Positions 12,620 to 22,094 are shown, numbered from the stretch's first letter. The stretch is 64,000 nt of DNA from Nitrosospira lacus (GCF_000355765.4 NZ_CP021106.3:1211137-1275136), one strand, 5' to 3'. Notes: a model not told the origin generated them from the letters alone. Numbers and translations are program-made.

Positions 12620-13142
12620 ACCAGTATTGAGAATGGGTGATCCTCGCCTGCTGGAAGTGGCCCGCAAAGTGAAGAAATTCGGCACCCCTGAACTCAACGA
12701 CCTGATTCAGGATATGCACGATACGATGGAAGCGCTGAATGGTGCGGGGCTGGCCGCGCCGCAGATTGGAATCAGTCTTCAAGTCGTAATCTTCGGCGTG
12801 AGGCGCAATCCACGCTATCCCGATGCGGAAGAGGTGCCCTATACTGTGCTGATAAATCCCGAAGTGGCGCCCCTCACGCAAGAAATGGAACAGGATTGGG
12901 AAGGTTGCCTGAGTGTTCCTGGTATGCGTGGCATGGTGCCACGCTTTGCCAGAGTTCGCTATCAGGGCATGGATCAGTACGGCGGATCCATCAAGCGCGA
13001 TGTCGACGGATTTCATGCCCGTGTCGTGCAACATGAATGCGACCACCTGGAGGGCATTCTCTATCCCATGCGAATCAGAGATTTTCGTACGTTCGGCTTT
13101 ACCGACGTTTTGTTTCCGGATCAAGCGCCGATGGACGAGTAG
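12609..13142 (+). CDS. def: Peptide deformylase
   Basis: Metalloenzyme removing the N-formyl group from nascent proteins. All three family motifs are present: [10 protein letters not shown] (motif 1), [11 protein letters not shown] (motif 2, metal-binding Cys) and QHECDHLEG (motif 3, HExxH metal site). The length of 177 aa is normal. The start overlaps the end of the phosphorylase gene, implying coupling. The usual partners fmt and dprA are not adjacent, so this may be a second, stand-alone def copy elsewhere supplemented. Confidence 0.95.
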   Translation: MSIKPVLRMGDPRLLEVARKVKKFGTPELNDLIQDMHDTMEALNGAGLAAPQIGISLQVVIFGVRRNPRYPDAEEVPYTVLINPEVAPLTQEMEQDWEGCLSVPGMRGMVPRFARVRYQGMDQYGGSIKRDVDGFHARVVQHECDHLEGILYPMRIRDFRTFGFTDVLFPDQAPMDE

Positions 13143-13165
13143 GGAAAGACGCCTTCGGGAAATAG

Positions 13166-13193
13166 TCAGCCGCTCCGGCTAACCTGTTTTTTT
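13166..13193 (+). terminator. Candidate rho-independent terminator downstream of def
   Basis: AGCCG-CTC-CGGCT forms a short GC-rich stem (13168-13180), followed after CTG by seven T (13187-13193). The T-run lies inside the last codons of the convergent aroK gene. The stem is only 5 bp, so strength is uncertain. Confidence 0.45.
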
Positions 13194-13775
13194 ATCCATT
13201 ACCAAATCAGAACAGGCCAGTTGTTGTGCCAACAATTGGGCCAGATGACGGGCGCTTCGTTTTCCGCTCTCGACAATGATATGGGCTGTCTCCCGGTAAA
13301 GCGGGTCACGCTGAGCATAAAGTTCAGCCAGCTTCCTGCGAGGATCCGACGTTTGAAGCAATGGCCGGTTCTTGTCCTGCCGGGTGCGGCGCCACAAGTC
13401 ATCCACCGTTGCCCTCAAATAGATTACCGTGCCGCCGCGCTTCAACATTTCACGATTTTTAACATTTAGCACTGCGCCACCACCTGTGGCAAGCACGATA
13501 TTCTCGCTTTTCAGCAGTTGCGTTAACATCTCCGTTTCGCGCTTGCGAAAACCCGTTTCTCCTTCAATTTCAAAAATTACCGGGATGCTGACCCCGGTGC
13601 GTTTCTGGATCTCACGATCCGAATCATAAAAGGTTTTGTCCAGAAAGTGAGCCAACAATTTTCCGATGGTGGTTTTCCCCGCGCCCATCATACCCACCAG
13701 GAAGATGTTGCCGCTTGCTTCATTTGCGTCATCCGTGGTTTTTTCTGACGCCAGGGTTGCATAAGTGGAATTCAT
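13179..13775 (-). CDS. aroK: Shikimate kinase
   Basis: Phosphorylates shikimate in the chorismate pathway. The P-loop is FLVGMMGAGKTTIGK, followed by FYDSDREIQKRTG (shikimate-binding Asp), GETGFRKRE and LATGGGAVL, then the lid region RTRQDKNRPLL. The frame is open upstream to 13916, but the upstream residues lack family character. ATG 13775 (MNSTYATLASEK) gives 198 aa and is preferred. The gene usually sits upstream of aroB; here no aroB follows, because def converges on it. Confidence 0.93.
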   Translation of the reverse strand: MNSTYATLASEKTTDDANEASGNIFLVGMMGAGKTTIGKLLAHFLDKTFYDSDREIQKRTGVSIPVIFEIEGETGFRKRETEMLTQLLKSENIVLATGGGAVLNVKNREMLKRGGTVIYLRATVDDLWRRTRQDKNRPLLQTSDPRRKLAELYAQRDPLYRETAHIIVESGKRSARHLAQLLAQQLACSDLVMDKKTG

Positions 13776-13989
13776 GCGCGCAATTGTAGCGGAAATATTC
13801 TGGATCGCGCACAGACAAAAACGTGTTTGAACTCGAGAACTCATGCTTTTTTTGTAAACAGGGCTGATATGAGAATGAGAGGTAAATCGTACAACGAGCC
13901 GATTATGATTTGACACGGAGAAAAATCAAGACCAGATGCCGGTTTATGGAACCGGTAACACGGCGGAGAAGAGGGGAAAGATTCCTTTG

Positions 13990-14274
13990 TTAGGCCGGCT
14001 GAATGAGTAGTACCGTACTGAATTCATCCTTGTTCAGTCTGCCATCCCGGTCGACGTCCAGACTTTTGAAAATCCAGGCCGGCATTTTTGTTCTTCGGCT
14101 TCTTTCGGGCTTATGTAGCCGTCCTTATCCGCATCGTATAATTCCCCATGAAGGGTTCATTTCTTTTTCGTTTGGTCCCGCAGGCATTTCCGCAAGAACC
14201 AGAGAAGAAATGCCGACAATTAATAACGCCGATAATGGTACCGTTTTATTTTGTAACGCCGGGAAGCGATCCAC
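13990..14274 (-). pseudogene. Small secreted EF-hand protein gene with two compensating frameshifts
   Basis: On the minus strand GTG 14274 has a good ribosome-binding site (AGGAG, 5 nt before). It opens a signal-peptide-like sequence (VDRFPALQNK, hydrophobic ALLIVGISSLVLA). The frame stops at about 14127. A first EF-hand, LYDADKDGYISPKEAEEQ, lies in a shifted frame at about 14090-14143. A second, LDVDRDGRLNKDEFS, is back in the original frame and ends at stop 13990. One extra base in a C or G run (14144-14155) and one missing base in a five-base A/T run (14085-14089) would explain both shifts. Correcting them gives a continuous 94-residue protein with two canonical calcium loops. Both shifts are at homopolymers, so sequencing error is an alternative to decay. 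Confidence 0.65.
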
Positions 14275-14321
14275 TGTATCTCCTGATTACCACCGGTGAT
14301 GAGGATATGGATAAGGATGGC

Positions 14322-14399
14322 TCAATTCATTAAAAAATAAATTATTACTAAAACAAACGCAGGTACGCCTAAAATCCAGGCGAGAAAATATTTACCCAT
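14322..14399 (-). CDS. 25-residue single-pass membrane microprotein
   Basis: ATG 14399 is preceded by GGGAGA at a proper distance and opens a 25-residue frame, MGKYFLAWILGVPAFVL... ending YFLMN. Nearly all of it is one hydrophobic helix with a lysine at residue 3. It lies between the YqjK-like gene and the EF-hand remnant on the same strand. I recognise no function. The ribosome-binding site, composition and cassette position argue that it is real. Small peptides of this sort often sit in the inner membrane and modulate larger partners, but that is speculation here. Confidence 0.55.
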   Translation of the reverse strand: MGKYFLAWILGVPAFVLVIIYFLMN

Positions 14400-14485
14400 G
14401 GTAGTTCTCCCGAAAAGAGGCCTGAGACAATATTCCTGGACATTATATTTCAATAGCATGTTTAAATTGCATCCCACCGCTCGCA

Positions 14486-14842
14486 TCATTCCCGCGAGCG
14501 TGGGTTATGCGAGCGCAACAGATGCACCATTGAGGGCAGAACCTGCCGTATCATCAATGTTCTGGCCTGGCTGCCCAGTAATCCTGCCGTAACGCCGGCG
14601 CCGCCTTTTGCCACCCTGCGCAACGATCCATGCGGCATTATCGCCAGCACGGCCATCAGTCCCACGGCAGCGGCATAGGGGTGGCGCGTTAAAAATTTGA
14701 ACGTATGGCTGCGTGGGTATGCATGCAAGGTACCGGCGGAGATACTCTTGTCCGCGTGGCTGAACTTGGATCGATAGATGTCCCGGCTGGCATGCATCCG
14801 GTCCAGCAGCGCTTTTTTCTCATCTTCGAGGGAAACGCTCAT
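14486..14842 (-). CDS. Small basic membrane-associated protein, YqjK-like position
   Basis: The 118-residue protein has a charged N-terminus (MSVSLEDEKKALLDRMHASRDIYRSKF) and one hydrophobic stretch (about residues 57-71, AAAVGLMAVLAIMPHG), then a Gly/Ala-rich and basic tail. It overlaps the upstream YqjE-like gene by 4 nt (ATGA). This is the third gene of a yqjD-yqjE-yqjK-like order, in which the last product is a small basic protein. The family link is by position and general character only. Function unknown. Confidence 0.75.
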   Translation of the reverse strand: MSVSLEDEKKALLDRMHASRDIYRSKFSHADKSISAGTLHAYPRSHTFKFLTRHPYAAAVGLMAVLAIMPHGSLRRVAKGGAGVTAGLLGSQARTLMIRQVLPSMVHLLRSHNPRSRE

Positions 14843-15207
14843 ACTACATCCTTCATCAGCTTCGCATCCTGCCGTAATTCATCCCGCAGGGCATCAAAAG
14901 TGGAAGCAGGGCGTGTCTTATCCTGACTCCCGATATAAGCCACGAAAGCGATCAAGGCATAACAAGCCGCTACTCCCCATGCAGCGGCCGTCCGATAAGG
15001 TGTATCCCAACAGGTAACGATGATGGCCAGACCGAAAAAAATCAGGCCTAGGACAGCGAAAAGCACTACTATCACAAAACTGATTATCCGTTTTTTTAAA
15101 CTATGCCCTTGAATTTCCAAGGATATTCTTAACAATTCAAGATAATCGTCGACGCGCTCCAGCGCAATGGCGGCAAGGTGCCTGGCTTTTTTTATGGTCT
15201 CAAACAT
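14839..15207 (-). CDS. YqjE-like (phage-holin superfamily) inner-membrane protein
   Basis: Starts at MFETIKKARHLAAIALERVDDYLELL (ATG 15207); the longer open frame upstream overlaps the preceding gene out of frame and is discarded. Two membrane helices (about residues 45-66, FVIVVLFAVLGLIFFGLAI, and 77-95, AAWGVAACYALIAFVAYI) follow an amphipathic N-terminus. This fits the DUF1469/YqjE family, with an acidic-basic tail (DALRDELRQDAKLMKDVV). In E. coli the equivalent sits in a stress-induced operon with yqjD. No catalytic residues are expected. Confidence 0.82.
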   Translation of the reverse strand: MFETIKKARHLAAIALERVDDYLELLRISLEIQGHSLKKRIISFVIVVLFAVLGLIFFGLAIIVTCWDTPYRTAAAWGVAACYALIAFVAYIGSQDKTRPASTFDALRDELRQDAKLMKDVV

Positions 15208-15239
15208 GACTTGACTAATGTGCCGGCGCCAGAATTCAT

Positions 15240-15632
15240 TTAACGACGGGTAATCAACAGGCCAAGCAGAAAACCAGCGAGTGCCGCATAGCCGACCGAT
15301 TGCATGGGATGCTCTTTTACGTAGTCCCTGGAACACTCAACGCCCTGGTCGAACTGTTCGCGGGCGTCATTCGCCATTTCGGTGGCTGCTGCCCTGGTGG
15401 AAGCAATTTTTTCCAGCAACTTTTCCTTGGCCTCTTCCACTTCGGTTTCGGATAAATTTGAGAGACGGGAGATGAGATCACTCAAATCGGCACGGAGATT
15501 GGCTAATTCCTCGCTGGCGATGGCGCTCGCCCGCTTGCCCGCCGAGCGGGCGGCGCTTCCCGCCCTGTATGCCGCTCGCTGGGCCCCAGTTTGTGCTTCG
15601 TCTGTTGTAGTCTCGGAAGTATTGGTTGCCAT
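15240..15632 (-). CDS. DUF883 family (YqjD/ElaB-like) C-tail-anchored protein
   Basis: ATG 15632 has a strong ribosome-binding site (AAGGAG, then TTAATC). The 130-residue protein is an Ala/Glu-rich amphipathic helix (about residues 35-95, EELANLRADLSDLISRLSNL...). It ends in the family tail: VKEHPMQSVGYAALAGFLLGLLITRR, split here as VKEHPMQSVGYAA and a single hydrophobic helix plus two arginines. E. coli ElaB, YqjD and YgaM bind ribosomes at the membrane in stationary phase. That role is inferred from the family. It heads the minus-strand cassette and is divergent from rpsB. Confidence 0.88.
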   Translation of the reverse strand: MATNTSETTTDEAQTGAQRAAYRAGSAARSAGKRASAIASEELANLRADLSDLISRLSNLSETEVEEAKEKLLEKIASTRAAATEMANDAREQFDQGVECSRDYVKEHPMQSVGYAALAGFLLGLLITRR

Positions 15633-15857
15633 GATTAACTCCTTATTGTTAATGGAAAGTAAGTAAACATCAGTTTCCAGCAATTGGCAATCTGGGTATG
15701 TACGTTGACGCACATAATCAAGTGATTTGCAGATATTGGATTATCTGCCTATATTTTCGTTACTATACACTCGCAATCGTTGGAATCAATAAATCGGGTC
15801 AATTGGCACAAAAACACATGTTTCGAGAATGCGTGCTCTGATTTCCTCAGGTTCAAA

Positions 15858-15888
15858 TTAAGCGGACCCCCGGCAACAATGCTATAAT
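15858..15888 (+). promoter_or_regulatory. Candidate promoter for rpsB-tsf
   Basis: A perfect -10 TATAAT lies at 15883-15888, with a weak -35-like TTAAGC 19 bp upstream (15858-15863). It lies 144 nt before rpsB, ahead of the structured leader. The -10 is convincing and the -35 is not. Confidence 0.5.
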
Positions 15889-15895
15889 GCCGCGC

Positions 15896-15950
15896 TAATC
15901 TGGTTTTGCAAGGCTGATTCCATTCCCGGAACCAGTTAAATACCAGATTA
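15896..15950 (+). promoter_or_regulatory. Structured rpsB mRNA leader with alternative stems
   Basis: TAATCTGGT (15896-15904) is perfectly complementary to ACCAGATTA (15942-15950). An overlapping pair, CTGGTT (15900-15905) with AACCAG (15930-15935), would exclude it. A further small hairpin (GCTCT/AGAGC, about 15978-15992) lies before the AGGAG ribosome-binding site. Ribosomal protein S2 is known to repress its own mRNA through the leader in other proteobacteria; that this leader does so is inference. Confidence 0.5.
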
Positions 15951-16032
15951 AATTCACATATCCGCCTATTCCAAGGGTGCTCTTTTGTAGAGCGACTATG
16001 GCGGGTAGAGGCTCAACCCAAAGGAGAAATTC

Positions 16033-16770
16033 ATGTCAGTAACCATGCGGCAAATGCTGGAAGCGGGGGTTCATTTTGGACATCAGACCCGTTTCTGGAA
16101 TCCCAGAATGGCCCAGTATATTTTTGGCCATCGTAACAAGATACATATCATCAATCTGGAAAAAACCCTGGCGATGTATCAGGACGCGATGAAATACGTG
16201 CGTCAACTATCAGCCAACAAGGGAACCATTCTTTTCGTTGGCACCAAGCGTCAGGCGCGGGATATCGTACGAGAAGAAGCGCTCCGTTGCGGAGCCCCCT
16301 ATGTCGATCAGCGCTGGCTCGGTGGAATGTTGACCAATTTCAAGACAATAAAGCAATCTGTCAAGCGCCTGCACGATATGGAAACAATGGTGGATGATGG
16401 CACCCTTGATAAGCTTTCCAAAAAAGAGGCGCTGGATATTCAGCGCGAACTGGAAAAATTCAATCGCAGCCTGGGCGGTATCAAGGATATGAAAGGAATT
16501 CCTGATGCAATGTTCGTGATTGACGTGGGCTATCAGAAAGGCGCAATAACCGAGGCCAAAAAACTCGGTATCCCGATAGTGGGTGTTGTTGATACCAACC
16601 ATAGCCCTGAGGGGTTGGATTACGTAATTCCCGGCAACGACGATTCCAGCCAGGCTATACGCTTGTATGCACGGGGGGTAGCTGATGCGATTCTGGAGGG
16701 TCGTAACCAGATTGTTCAGGAAATCATAGCAAGCAATGCGGAGATGGATGAGACAACAACTGCAGAGTAG
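16033..16770 (+). CDS. rpsB: 30S ribosomal protein S2
   Basis: Small-subunit protein needed for S1 docking on the ribosome. The 245 residues begin [24 protein letters not shown], and carry the S2 signatures [18 protein letters not shown] and DAMFVIDVG, then [22 protein letters not shown]. The ribosome-binding site AAGGAG is ideal. It is followed by tsf, as in nearly all bacteria. Confidence 0.98.
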   Translation: MSVTMRQMLEAGVHFGHQTRFWNPRMAQYIFGHRNKIHIINLEKTLAMYQDAMKYVRQLSANKGTILFVGTKRQARDIVREEALRCGAPYVDQRWLGGMLTNFKTIKQSVKRLHDMETMVDDGTLDKLSKKEALDIQRELEKFNRSLGGIKDMKGIPDAMFVIDVGYQKGAITEAKKLGIPIVGVVDTNHSPEGLDYVIPGNDDSSQAIRLYARGVADAILEGRNQIVQEIIASNAEMDETTTAE

Positions 16771-16801
16771 CAATCAGTCGAGGCTACGAATTGCGGACCG
16801 C

Positions 16802-16838
16802 TTACCGGCAGCGCTGATTTTATAATGACTGCCGGTAA
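16802..16838 (+). promoter_or_regulatory. rpsB-tsf intergenic hairpin enclosing a TATAAT
   Basis: TTACCGGCAG (16802-16811) pairs perfectly with CTGCCGGTAA (16829-16838) around a 17-nt loop containing TATAAT (16821-16826). There is no T-run, so it is not a simple terminator. It could stabilise or process the transcript, or place a second tsf promoter in the loop. Confidence 0.5.
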
Positions 16839-16885
16839 CACGAAAAGGTCGCGGTCTTAATTAATTCTGGATTTGGAGTGAGAGT

Positions 16886-17794
16886 ATGGCGGATATTACC
16901 GCACAAATGGTAAAGGAACTACGCGACATGACTGGCCTGGGCATGATGGAATGCAAAAAGGCGCTGACTGAAACCGGGGGTGACGTGAAGGCAGCGGAAG
17001 ATCTGCTGCGGATCAAGAGCGGTGCCAAGGCAAGCAAAGCCGCCGGGCGCATTGCGGCGGAAGGAATGGTGGCTGCATATATTGCGCCTGACGGCAAGAG
17101 CGGTGCGTTGGTGGAAATCAATTGCGAGACCGACTTTGTTGCCAGAAACGAAGATTTCATCAATTTCGCCCGCAGCCTGGCGCAACTGGTGGCTGGGATC
17201 AGTTTTGCGGATACAGCGGCGCTGGCAGCCGCCGCATTGCCGGGTGGCGAAAATGTGGATGAGTTCCGCAAGGCGCTGGTAATGAAGCTGGGTGAGAACA
17301 TCAACGTACGCCGTTTTGTGCGGTATGTGGCGGATGGCCGTCTGGCTTCATATCTGCATGGCACGAAAATCGGAGTAATGATCGATTACACGGGCGGTGA
17401 CGAAACATTGGGCAAGGACTTGGCCATGCATATTGCGGCCAGCAAACCTATTTGCGTTTCGCATGAGCAGGTTTCGCCTGAACTGCTGGCACGTGAACGG
17501 CAGATCTATACTGCGCAAGCAGCAGAAAGCGGCAAGCCCGCTGATATCGTCGTAAAAATGGTGGATGGACGTATCGCCAAATATCTTGCTGAAGTGACGT
17601 TGCTCGGTCAGCCCTTTGTCAAGGACGCGGATCAGACCGTGGAAAAGCTACTTGCGGCGAAATCAGCCACCGTTAATGGCTTTACCCTGTTTGTCGTGGG
17701 AGAAGGCATTGAAAAGAAATCCGGCGATTTCGCCGCCGAGGTGATGGCGCAGGTAAGTCAGATGAAAGAAGATCAGGCCTCACAGACAAACTAA
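16886..17794 (+). CDS. tsf: Elongation factor Ts
   Basis: Guanine nucleotide exchange factor for EF-Tu. The N-terminal UBA-like motif is [16 protein letters not shown], followed by the core motif [12 protein letters not shown] and two exchange-domain repeats. The 302-residue length is normal, and the protein ends [15 protein letters not shown]. The ATG follows GAGTGAGAGT. It lies 2 nt upstream of pyrH, in the usual rpsB-tsf-pyrH-frr order. Confidence 0.98.
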   Translation: MADITAQMVKELRDMTGLGMMECKKALTETGGDVKAAEDLLRIKSGAKASKAAGRIAAEGMVAAYIAPDGKSGALVEINCETDFVARNEDFINFARSLAQLVAGISFADTAALAAAALPGGENVDEFRKALVMKLGENINVRRFVRYVADGRLASYLHGTKIGVMIDYTGGDETLGKDLAMHIAASKPICVSHEQVSPELLARERQIYTAQAAESGKPADIVVKMVDGRIAKYLAEVTLLGQPFVKDADQTVEKLLAAKSATVNGFTLFVVGEGIEKKSGDFAAEVMAQVSQMKEDQASQTN

Positions 17795-17796
17795 AG

Positions 17797-18519
17797 ATGT
17801 TCATGACGAGTACCGTCTATAAGCGTATTCTGCTGAAGCTCTCCGGTGAGGCCCTGATGGGTGAGGACAGCTATGGCATCAATCGCATCGTCATTGAGCG
17901 AATTGTCGCCGAAATTGCGGATGTGAATCAGCTGGGTGTCCAGATCGCAGTGGTTATCGGCGGTGGCAACATTTTCCGCGGGATGACATCCGCGGGGGAC
18001 GGGATGGATCGCGCCAACGCGGATTATATGGGCATGCTGGCTACGGTCATGAATGGGCTGGCATTGCAGGATGCCATGCGCCGTGCCGGCCTGGTAAGCC
18101 GGGTGCAATCGGCATTGCGTATTGATCAAGTAGTGGAACCCTATATTCGCGGTAAGGCAATACGTTATCTGGAAGAAGGGAAAGTGGTAATTTTTGTGGC
18201 CGGTACCGGCAATCCCTTCTTCACCACTGATACCGCCGCGGCGTTACGTGGGATGGAAATGAATGTGGATATCGTGCTCAAAGCCACCAAGGTGGATGGC
18301 GTGTATACCAGCGATCCAAAAACAGACCCTGGCGCCATCCGCTACCATAACCTGTCGTTCGATGAAGCAATCTCTCAGAACCTGAAGGTGATGGATGCGA
18401 CGGCACTGACTCTTTGCCGGGATCAAAAATTACCGCTCAATGTATTCAGCATCTTCAAGGCGGGAGCATTGAAACGGGTAGTGATGGGCAATGAGGAGGG
18501 AACGCTGGTGCGGGTTTGA
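17797..18519 (+). CDS. pyrH: Uridylate kinase (UMP kinase)
   Basis: Phosphorylates UMP to UDP; hexameric amino acid kinase-family enzyme. Motifs visible: [42 protein letters not shown] and [13 protein letters not shown]. 240 aa, normal. ATG 17797 or 17803 could start it; the first is used. Confidence 0.97.
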   Translation: MFMTSTVYKRILLKLSGEALMGEDSYGINRIVIERIVAEIADVNQLGVQIAVVIGGGNIFRGMTSAGDGMDRANADYMGMLATVMNGLALQDAMRRAGLVSRVQSALRIDQVVEPYIRGKAIRYLEEGKVVIFVAGTGNPFFTTDTAAALRGMEMNVDIVLKATKVDGVYTSDPKTDPGAIRYHNLSFDEAISQNLKVMDATALTLCRDQKLPLNVFSIFKAGALKRVVMGNEEGTLVRV

Positions 18520-18585
18520 ATTTTATTCAAGGTTTTTATATTATAAAAGAAAGTATTTCTGTTCTCACCGTAATTGACAAATATC

Positions 18586-19143
18586 ATGATTGCCGATATC
18601 AAGAAATCCACTGAGCAAAAAATGCTAAAAAGTCTTGAAGCATTGAAACTGGATCTGGGCAAAGTACGAACTGGCCGGGCTCATGCCGGCTTGCTCGATC
18701 ACATCACGGTCGATTACTATGGCGCGCCCACGCTTCTTAGTCAGGTTGCCGGTGTCAATTTGGCGGATGCCCGTACTATCACTGTCTCCCCTTGGGAAAA
18801 GAAGATGTTGAGCGTGATTGAAAAAGCAATTCGGAATTCCGATCTGGGGTTAAACCCTGTAACCGTCGGTGAAATAATCCGTGTGCCCATGCCGCCACTT
18901 ACCGAGGAGCGCCGCCGCGATCTCACCAAGATAGTGAAGCATGAGGCTGAAGCCGCAAGAGTAGCCATGCGCAATATCCGGCGTGATGCAAATGCCCACT
19001 TGAAGGATTTGCTCAAGGAAAAGAAGATCGCCGAGGATGACGAGCGCCGGGGGCAGGATGAGATTCAGAAACTTACGGATCGTCACATCGCAGAGATAGA
19101 CAAGCTGCTACAGATCAAGGAAGCGGAGTTAATGGCAATCTGA
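18586..19143 (+). CDS. frr: Ribosome recycling factor
   Basis: Splits the post-termination ribosome with EF-G. ATG 18586 gives 185 aa, the family standard; the upstream TTG 18574 is discarded. Motifs: [55 protein letters not shown] and LTEERRRDL. The preceding 66 nt contain an AT-rich run with dyad character but no clear terminator. Confidence 0.97.
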   Translation: MIADIKKSTEQKMLKSLEALKLDLGKVRTGRAHAGLLDHITVDYYGAPTLLSQVAGVNLADARTITVSPWEKKMLSVIEKAIRNSDLGLNPVTVGEIIRVPMPPLTEERRRDLTKIVKHEAEAARVAMRNIRRDANAHLKDLLKEKKIAEDDERRGQDEIQKLTDRHIAEIDKLLQIKEAELMAI

Positions 19144-19245
19144 GTACACGAAGTATTGCCACAACGCGGGGTAGGCAGGCGATCCGCGAAACCGAGTATT
19201 TGAAATTCGGGATTTTGAGATATCCCTAACTCATTGTGTTTCCCC

Positions 19246-20052
19246 ATGCCCCTTACCACAAGTTCAACACGAGAAATACCTGAAACCGGCATGATTCCCC
19301 GGCATATTGCCATCATCATGGATGGTAACGGTCGTTGGGCGAAAAAGCGTTTTATGCCTCGCGTGGCGGGACATAAACGTGGAGTTGAGACGGTGCGGAC
19401 CGCGATCAAGGCTTGTGTCGATCGCGGGGTGGAATATCTCACCTTGTTTGCCTTCAGCAGTGAGAACTGGCGCCGTCCGGCGGACGAAGTTACCTTCCTC
19501 ATGCAACTTTTTATCACTGTGCTGGAACAAGAGGTTGTCAAACTGCATGAGAACGGTATCCGTTTTAAAGTAATCGGCGATCTGTCGAAATTCGAGCCTA
19601 AAATAGTCGAGTTTATTCGTAATGGGGAGACACTGACCGCGAATAACACACGTTTCACGCTCACCATCGCGGCCAACTATGGGGGGCGCTGGGACATCAT
19701 GCAAGCTGTGCACAGGATGCTGGAGCAGCATCCTGAACTGGCGGCTTGTTTCGAAGAAAAAGATTTAATGCAATATTTTTCGTTGAACTATGCTCCGGAA
19801 CCCGATCTGTTTATTCGCACTGGCGGTGAAAAACGCATTAGTAATTTCCTGCTCTGGCAACTCGCCTACACGGAGCTATATTTCACCGATACCCTGTGGC
19901 CGGATTTTGATACACGCGCACTGAATCTGGCCATTCAATCCTATCAACAACGCGAGCGCCGTTTTGGACGCACCAGCGAGCAGCTTCAGATAGCGCCCTC
20001 CGCCAATGAGCTAAGAGAAATTGCCACCGAAAGAATGGCTAAGTTTCAATAA
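19246..20052 (+). CDS. uppS: Undecaprenyl diphosphate synthase (cis-prenyltransferase)
   Basis: Makes the C55 lipid carrier for peptidoglycan and other surface polymers. [16 protein letters not shown] (catalytic Asp), [24 protein letters not shown] and the C-terminal [19 protein letters not shown] are all cis-prenyltransferase signatures. ATG 19246 is used (268 aa); the TTG at 19234 is less likely and an internal ATG at 19291 is possible. It lies 102 nt after frr. Confidence 0.96.
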   Translation: MPLTTSSTREIPETGMIPRHIAIIMDGNGRWAKKRFMPRVAGHKRGVETVRTAIKACVDRGVEYLTLFAFSSENWRRPADEVTFLMQLFITVLEQEVVKLHENGIRFKVIGDLSKFEPKIVEFIRNGETLTANNTRFTLTIAANYGGRWDIMQAVHRMLEQHPELAACFEEKDLMQYFSLNYAPEPDLFIRTGGEKRISNFLLWQLAYTELYFTDTLWPDFDTRALNLAIQSYQQRERRFGRTSEQLQIAPSANELREIATERMAKFQ

Positions 20053-20088
20053 TTTGGTGGCCGGCGCTGTTTTTGTTTAACCCACTCC

Positions 20089-20910
20089 ATGCTCAAGACC
20101 CGGATTTTTACCGCCGTCATCATGCTGTTCCTGTTTCTGGCGGCGCTGTTTTACCTGTCCGCTATTTTCTGGATGATATTGCTGCTTGCCCTGACAGTAG
20201 CCGGCACATGGGAATGGAGCAGGCTGGCAAAATACTCCCTCACTTATTCCATCACTTATCTGCTTCTTACCACGATAGTAGGTGGAGAGTTATTGTTTAT
20301 ATTGAGTGAAGCAGTTCTGGCCGACCCCTATACCCCGTTATTTCTCTGGTTTTACGTTGCCTCAGCGGTATTCTGGGCATTGGGCGCGACCTGTTTACTG
20401 AAATCCAATCGCCCCATCAGGAATCCAATTCTATTAGCATTGACGGGCTGGATATTGTTATTGCCTACTTGCCTTGCCCTGTTCCAGTTGCGTGCTATCG
20501 ACCCGCTGCTTCTGCTGGGTTTCATGGCTACGGTATGGATTTCGGACACGGCGGCTTATTTTACGGGCCGTGCATGGGGAAAGCATAAGCTCGCGCCCCG
20601 CATCAGCCCTGGCAAGACCTGGGAAGGGGTGGCGGGGGCGTTGGTGGCGATCGCCTTTTATGCCGTGGCGTGGAGTTATATCGCCGGAGTAAAGGCTCAT
20701 GGCGTATTTCTGGTTCCATTGCTGCTGGTGCTTGTTCTCATGGGCATTATTGGCGACTTGTTCGAATCACTGATGAAACGTCACGCTGGGGTTAAGGATA
20801 GTGGCACTATTTTACCCGGTCACGGTGGTATACTTGATCGCATTGATGCGCTTACGTCAACTCTGCCGATAGCTGCCTTGGCACTCTTATTTTTGCAATC
20901 CGAACTATGA
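20089..20910 (+). CDS. cdsA: Phosphatidate cytidylyltransferase
   Basis: Makes CDP-diacylglycerol from phosphatidate and CTP in the inner membrane. The 273-residue protein has about eight hydrophobic helices and the family signature near the C-terminus ([21 protein letters not shown], then [14 protein letters not shown]). The [20 protein letters not shown] segment also fits. It overlaps dxr by 4 nt. Confidence 0.96.
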   Translation: MLKTRIFTAVIMLFLFLAALFYLSAIFWMILLLALTVAGTWEWSRLAKYSLTYSITYLLLTTIVGGELLFILSEAVLADPYTPLFLWFYVASAVFWALGATCLLKSNRPIRNPILLALTGWILLLPTCLALFQLRAIDPLLLLGFMATVWISDTAAYFTGRAWGKHKLAPRISPGKTWEGVAGALVAIAFYAVAWSYIAGVKAHGVFLVPLLLVLVLMGIIGDLFESLMKRHAGVKDSGTILPGHGGILDRIDALTSTLPIAALALLFLQSEL

Positions 20911-22094
20911 TAGCCATTCGTCATCTCACTATTCTCGGCTCTACCGGTACCATAGGCGTGAATACGCTGGATGTGGTCGCACGTCATCCCGGCCGGTTTC
21001 ATGTTGTTGCGCTTACCGCTAATAACAATGCGAAAAAAATGCTGGAACAATGCCGTCACTTCCGGCCGCGTTATGCAGTGATGCTGGATGCGGCCAGCGC
21101 TGAAGGGCTGCGGTTGGAAATTCGTGCGGCCGGCCTTCCCACGGAGGTATTGTCCGGTGTCGAATCGCTGGAGAAGGTGGCATCACTGCCCGAAGTGGAT
21201 ACAGTGATGGCGGCGATCGTCGGTGCCGCTGGCATACGCCCCACATTTGCCGCCGCTGGCGCGGGAAAGCATGTTCTGCTTGCCAACAAGGAAACCATGG
21301 TGATGGCCGGGCGGATTTTCATGGATGTGGTTAAACAGAATCACGCCACGCTGCTGCCGATAGATAGCGAGCACAATGCCATCTTCCAGTCACTGCCGCA
21401 GAATTTCTCCGGAGATCTGGGCGCTGCCGGCGTGCGCCGTATTCTGCTGACTGCTTCTGGCGGGCCATTCAGGCAATTATCGCTCAGTTCACTGGGCGAT
21501 GTAACGCCGGGGCAGGCTTGCGCTCATCCCAATTGGGTAATGGGACAGAAGATCTCGGTTGACTCCGCCACCATGATGAACAAGGGTCTTGAAGTCATTG
21601 AAGCGCACTGGCTGTTTGACGCGGCGCCTGAGCAGATTCAAGTGGTCATTCATCCGCAAAGCATCATTCACTCCATGGTTGAATATGTGGATGGTTCGGT
21701 CCTGGCACAACTTGGCAATCCCGACATGCGCACCCCGATTGCCCATGCGTTGGGTTTTCCTGAAAGAATCGAAACTGGCGTGACGCCTTTGGACATGTTC
21801 AAAGTAGCGCGGCTTGATTTCGAGGCCCCCGATTTTAAACGCTTTCCATGTTTAAGCCTCGCCTATCAAGCGTTGGCTGCCGGCGGCAGTACACCGGCAG
21901 TCCTTAACGCCGCCAACGAAGTGGCGGTCGAATCCTTTCTCAGGTGCCGGATGCCATTTACCGCGATTCCAGCCATGATTGAACATGTTATGGAGGCGGT
22001 CAGCCGCAAGGATATCGCCACTCTTGATGATGTGCTGACAGCGGATAGCGCAGCGCGCGAAGCCGCGCATGAATGGCTGGCTTGTCTAGTATAG
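20907..22094 (+). CDS. dxr: 1-deoxy-D-xylulose 5-phosphate reductoisomerase
   Basis: Second step of the MEP isoprenoid pathway, NADPH-dependent. The nucleotide-binding [14 protein letters not shown] begins the protein. The substrate and metal motifs are [12 protein letters not shown] (read here as [12 protein letters not shown]), [20 protein letters not shown] and [21 protein letters not shown]. 395 aa, normal. It starts inside the cdsA stop (ATGA). Confidence 0.97.
   Translation: MIAIRHLTILGSTGTIGVNTLDVVARHPGRFHVVALTANNNAKKMLEQCRHFRPRYAVMLDAASAEGLRLEIRAAGLPTEVLSGVESLEKVASLPEVDTVMAAIVGAAGIRPTFAAAGAGKHVLLANKETMVMAGRIFMDVVKQNHATLLPIDSEHNAIFQSLPQNFSGDLGAAGVRRILLTASGGPFRQLSLSSLGDVTPGQACAHPNWVMGQKISVDSATMMNKGLEVIEAHWLFDAAPEQIQVVIHPQSIIHSMVEYVDGSVLAQLGNPDMRTPIAHALGFPERIETGVTPLDMFKVARLDFEAPDFKRFPCLSLAYQALAAGGSTPAVLNAANEVAVESFLRCRMPFTAIPAMIEHVMEAVSRKDIATLDDVLTADSAAREAAHEWLACLV

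Noticed and set aside
18520-18585. AT-rich dyad between pyrH and frr as terminator
   Set aside because: The stem is short, almost all A-T, and frr is expected to be cotranscribed.
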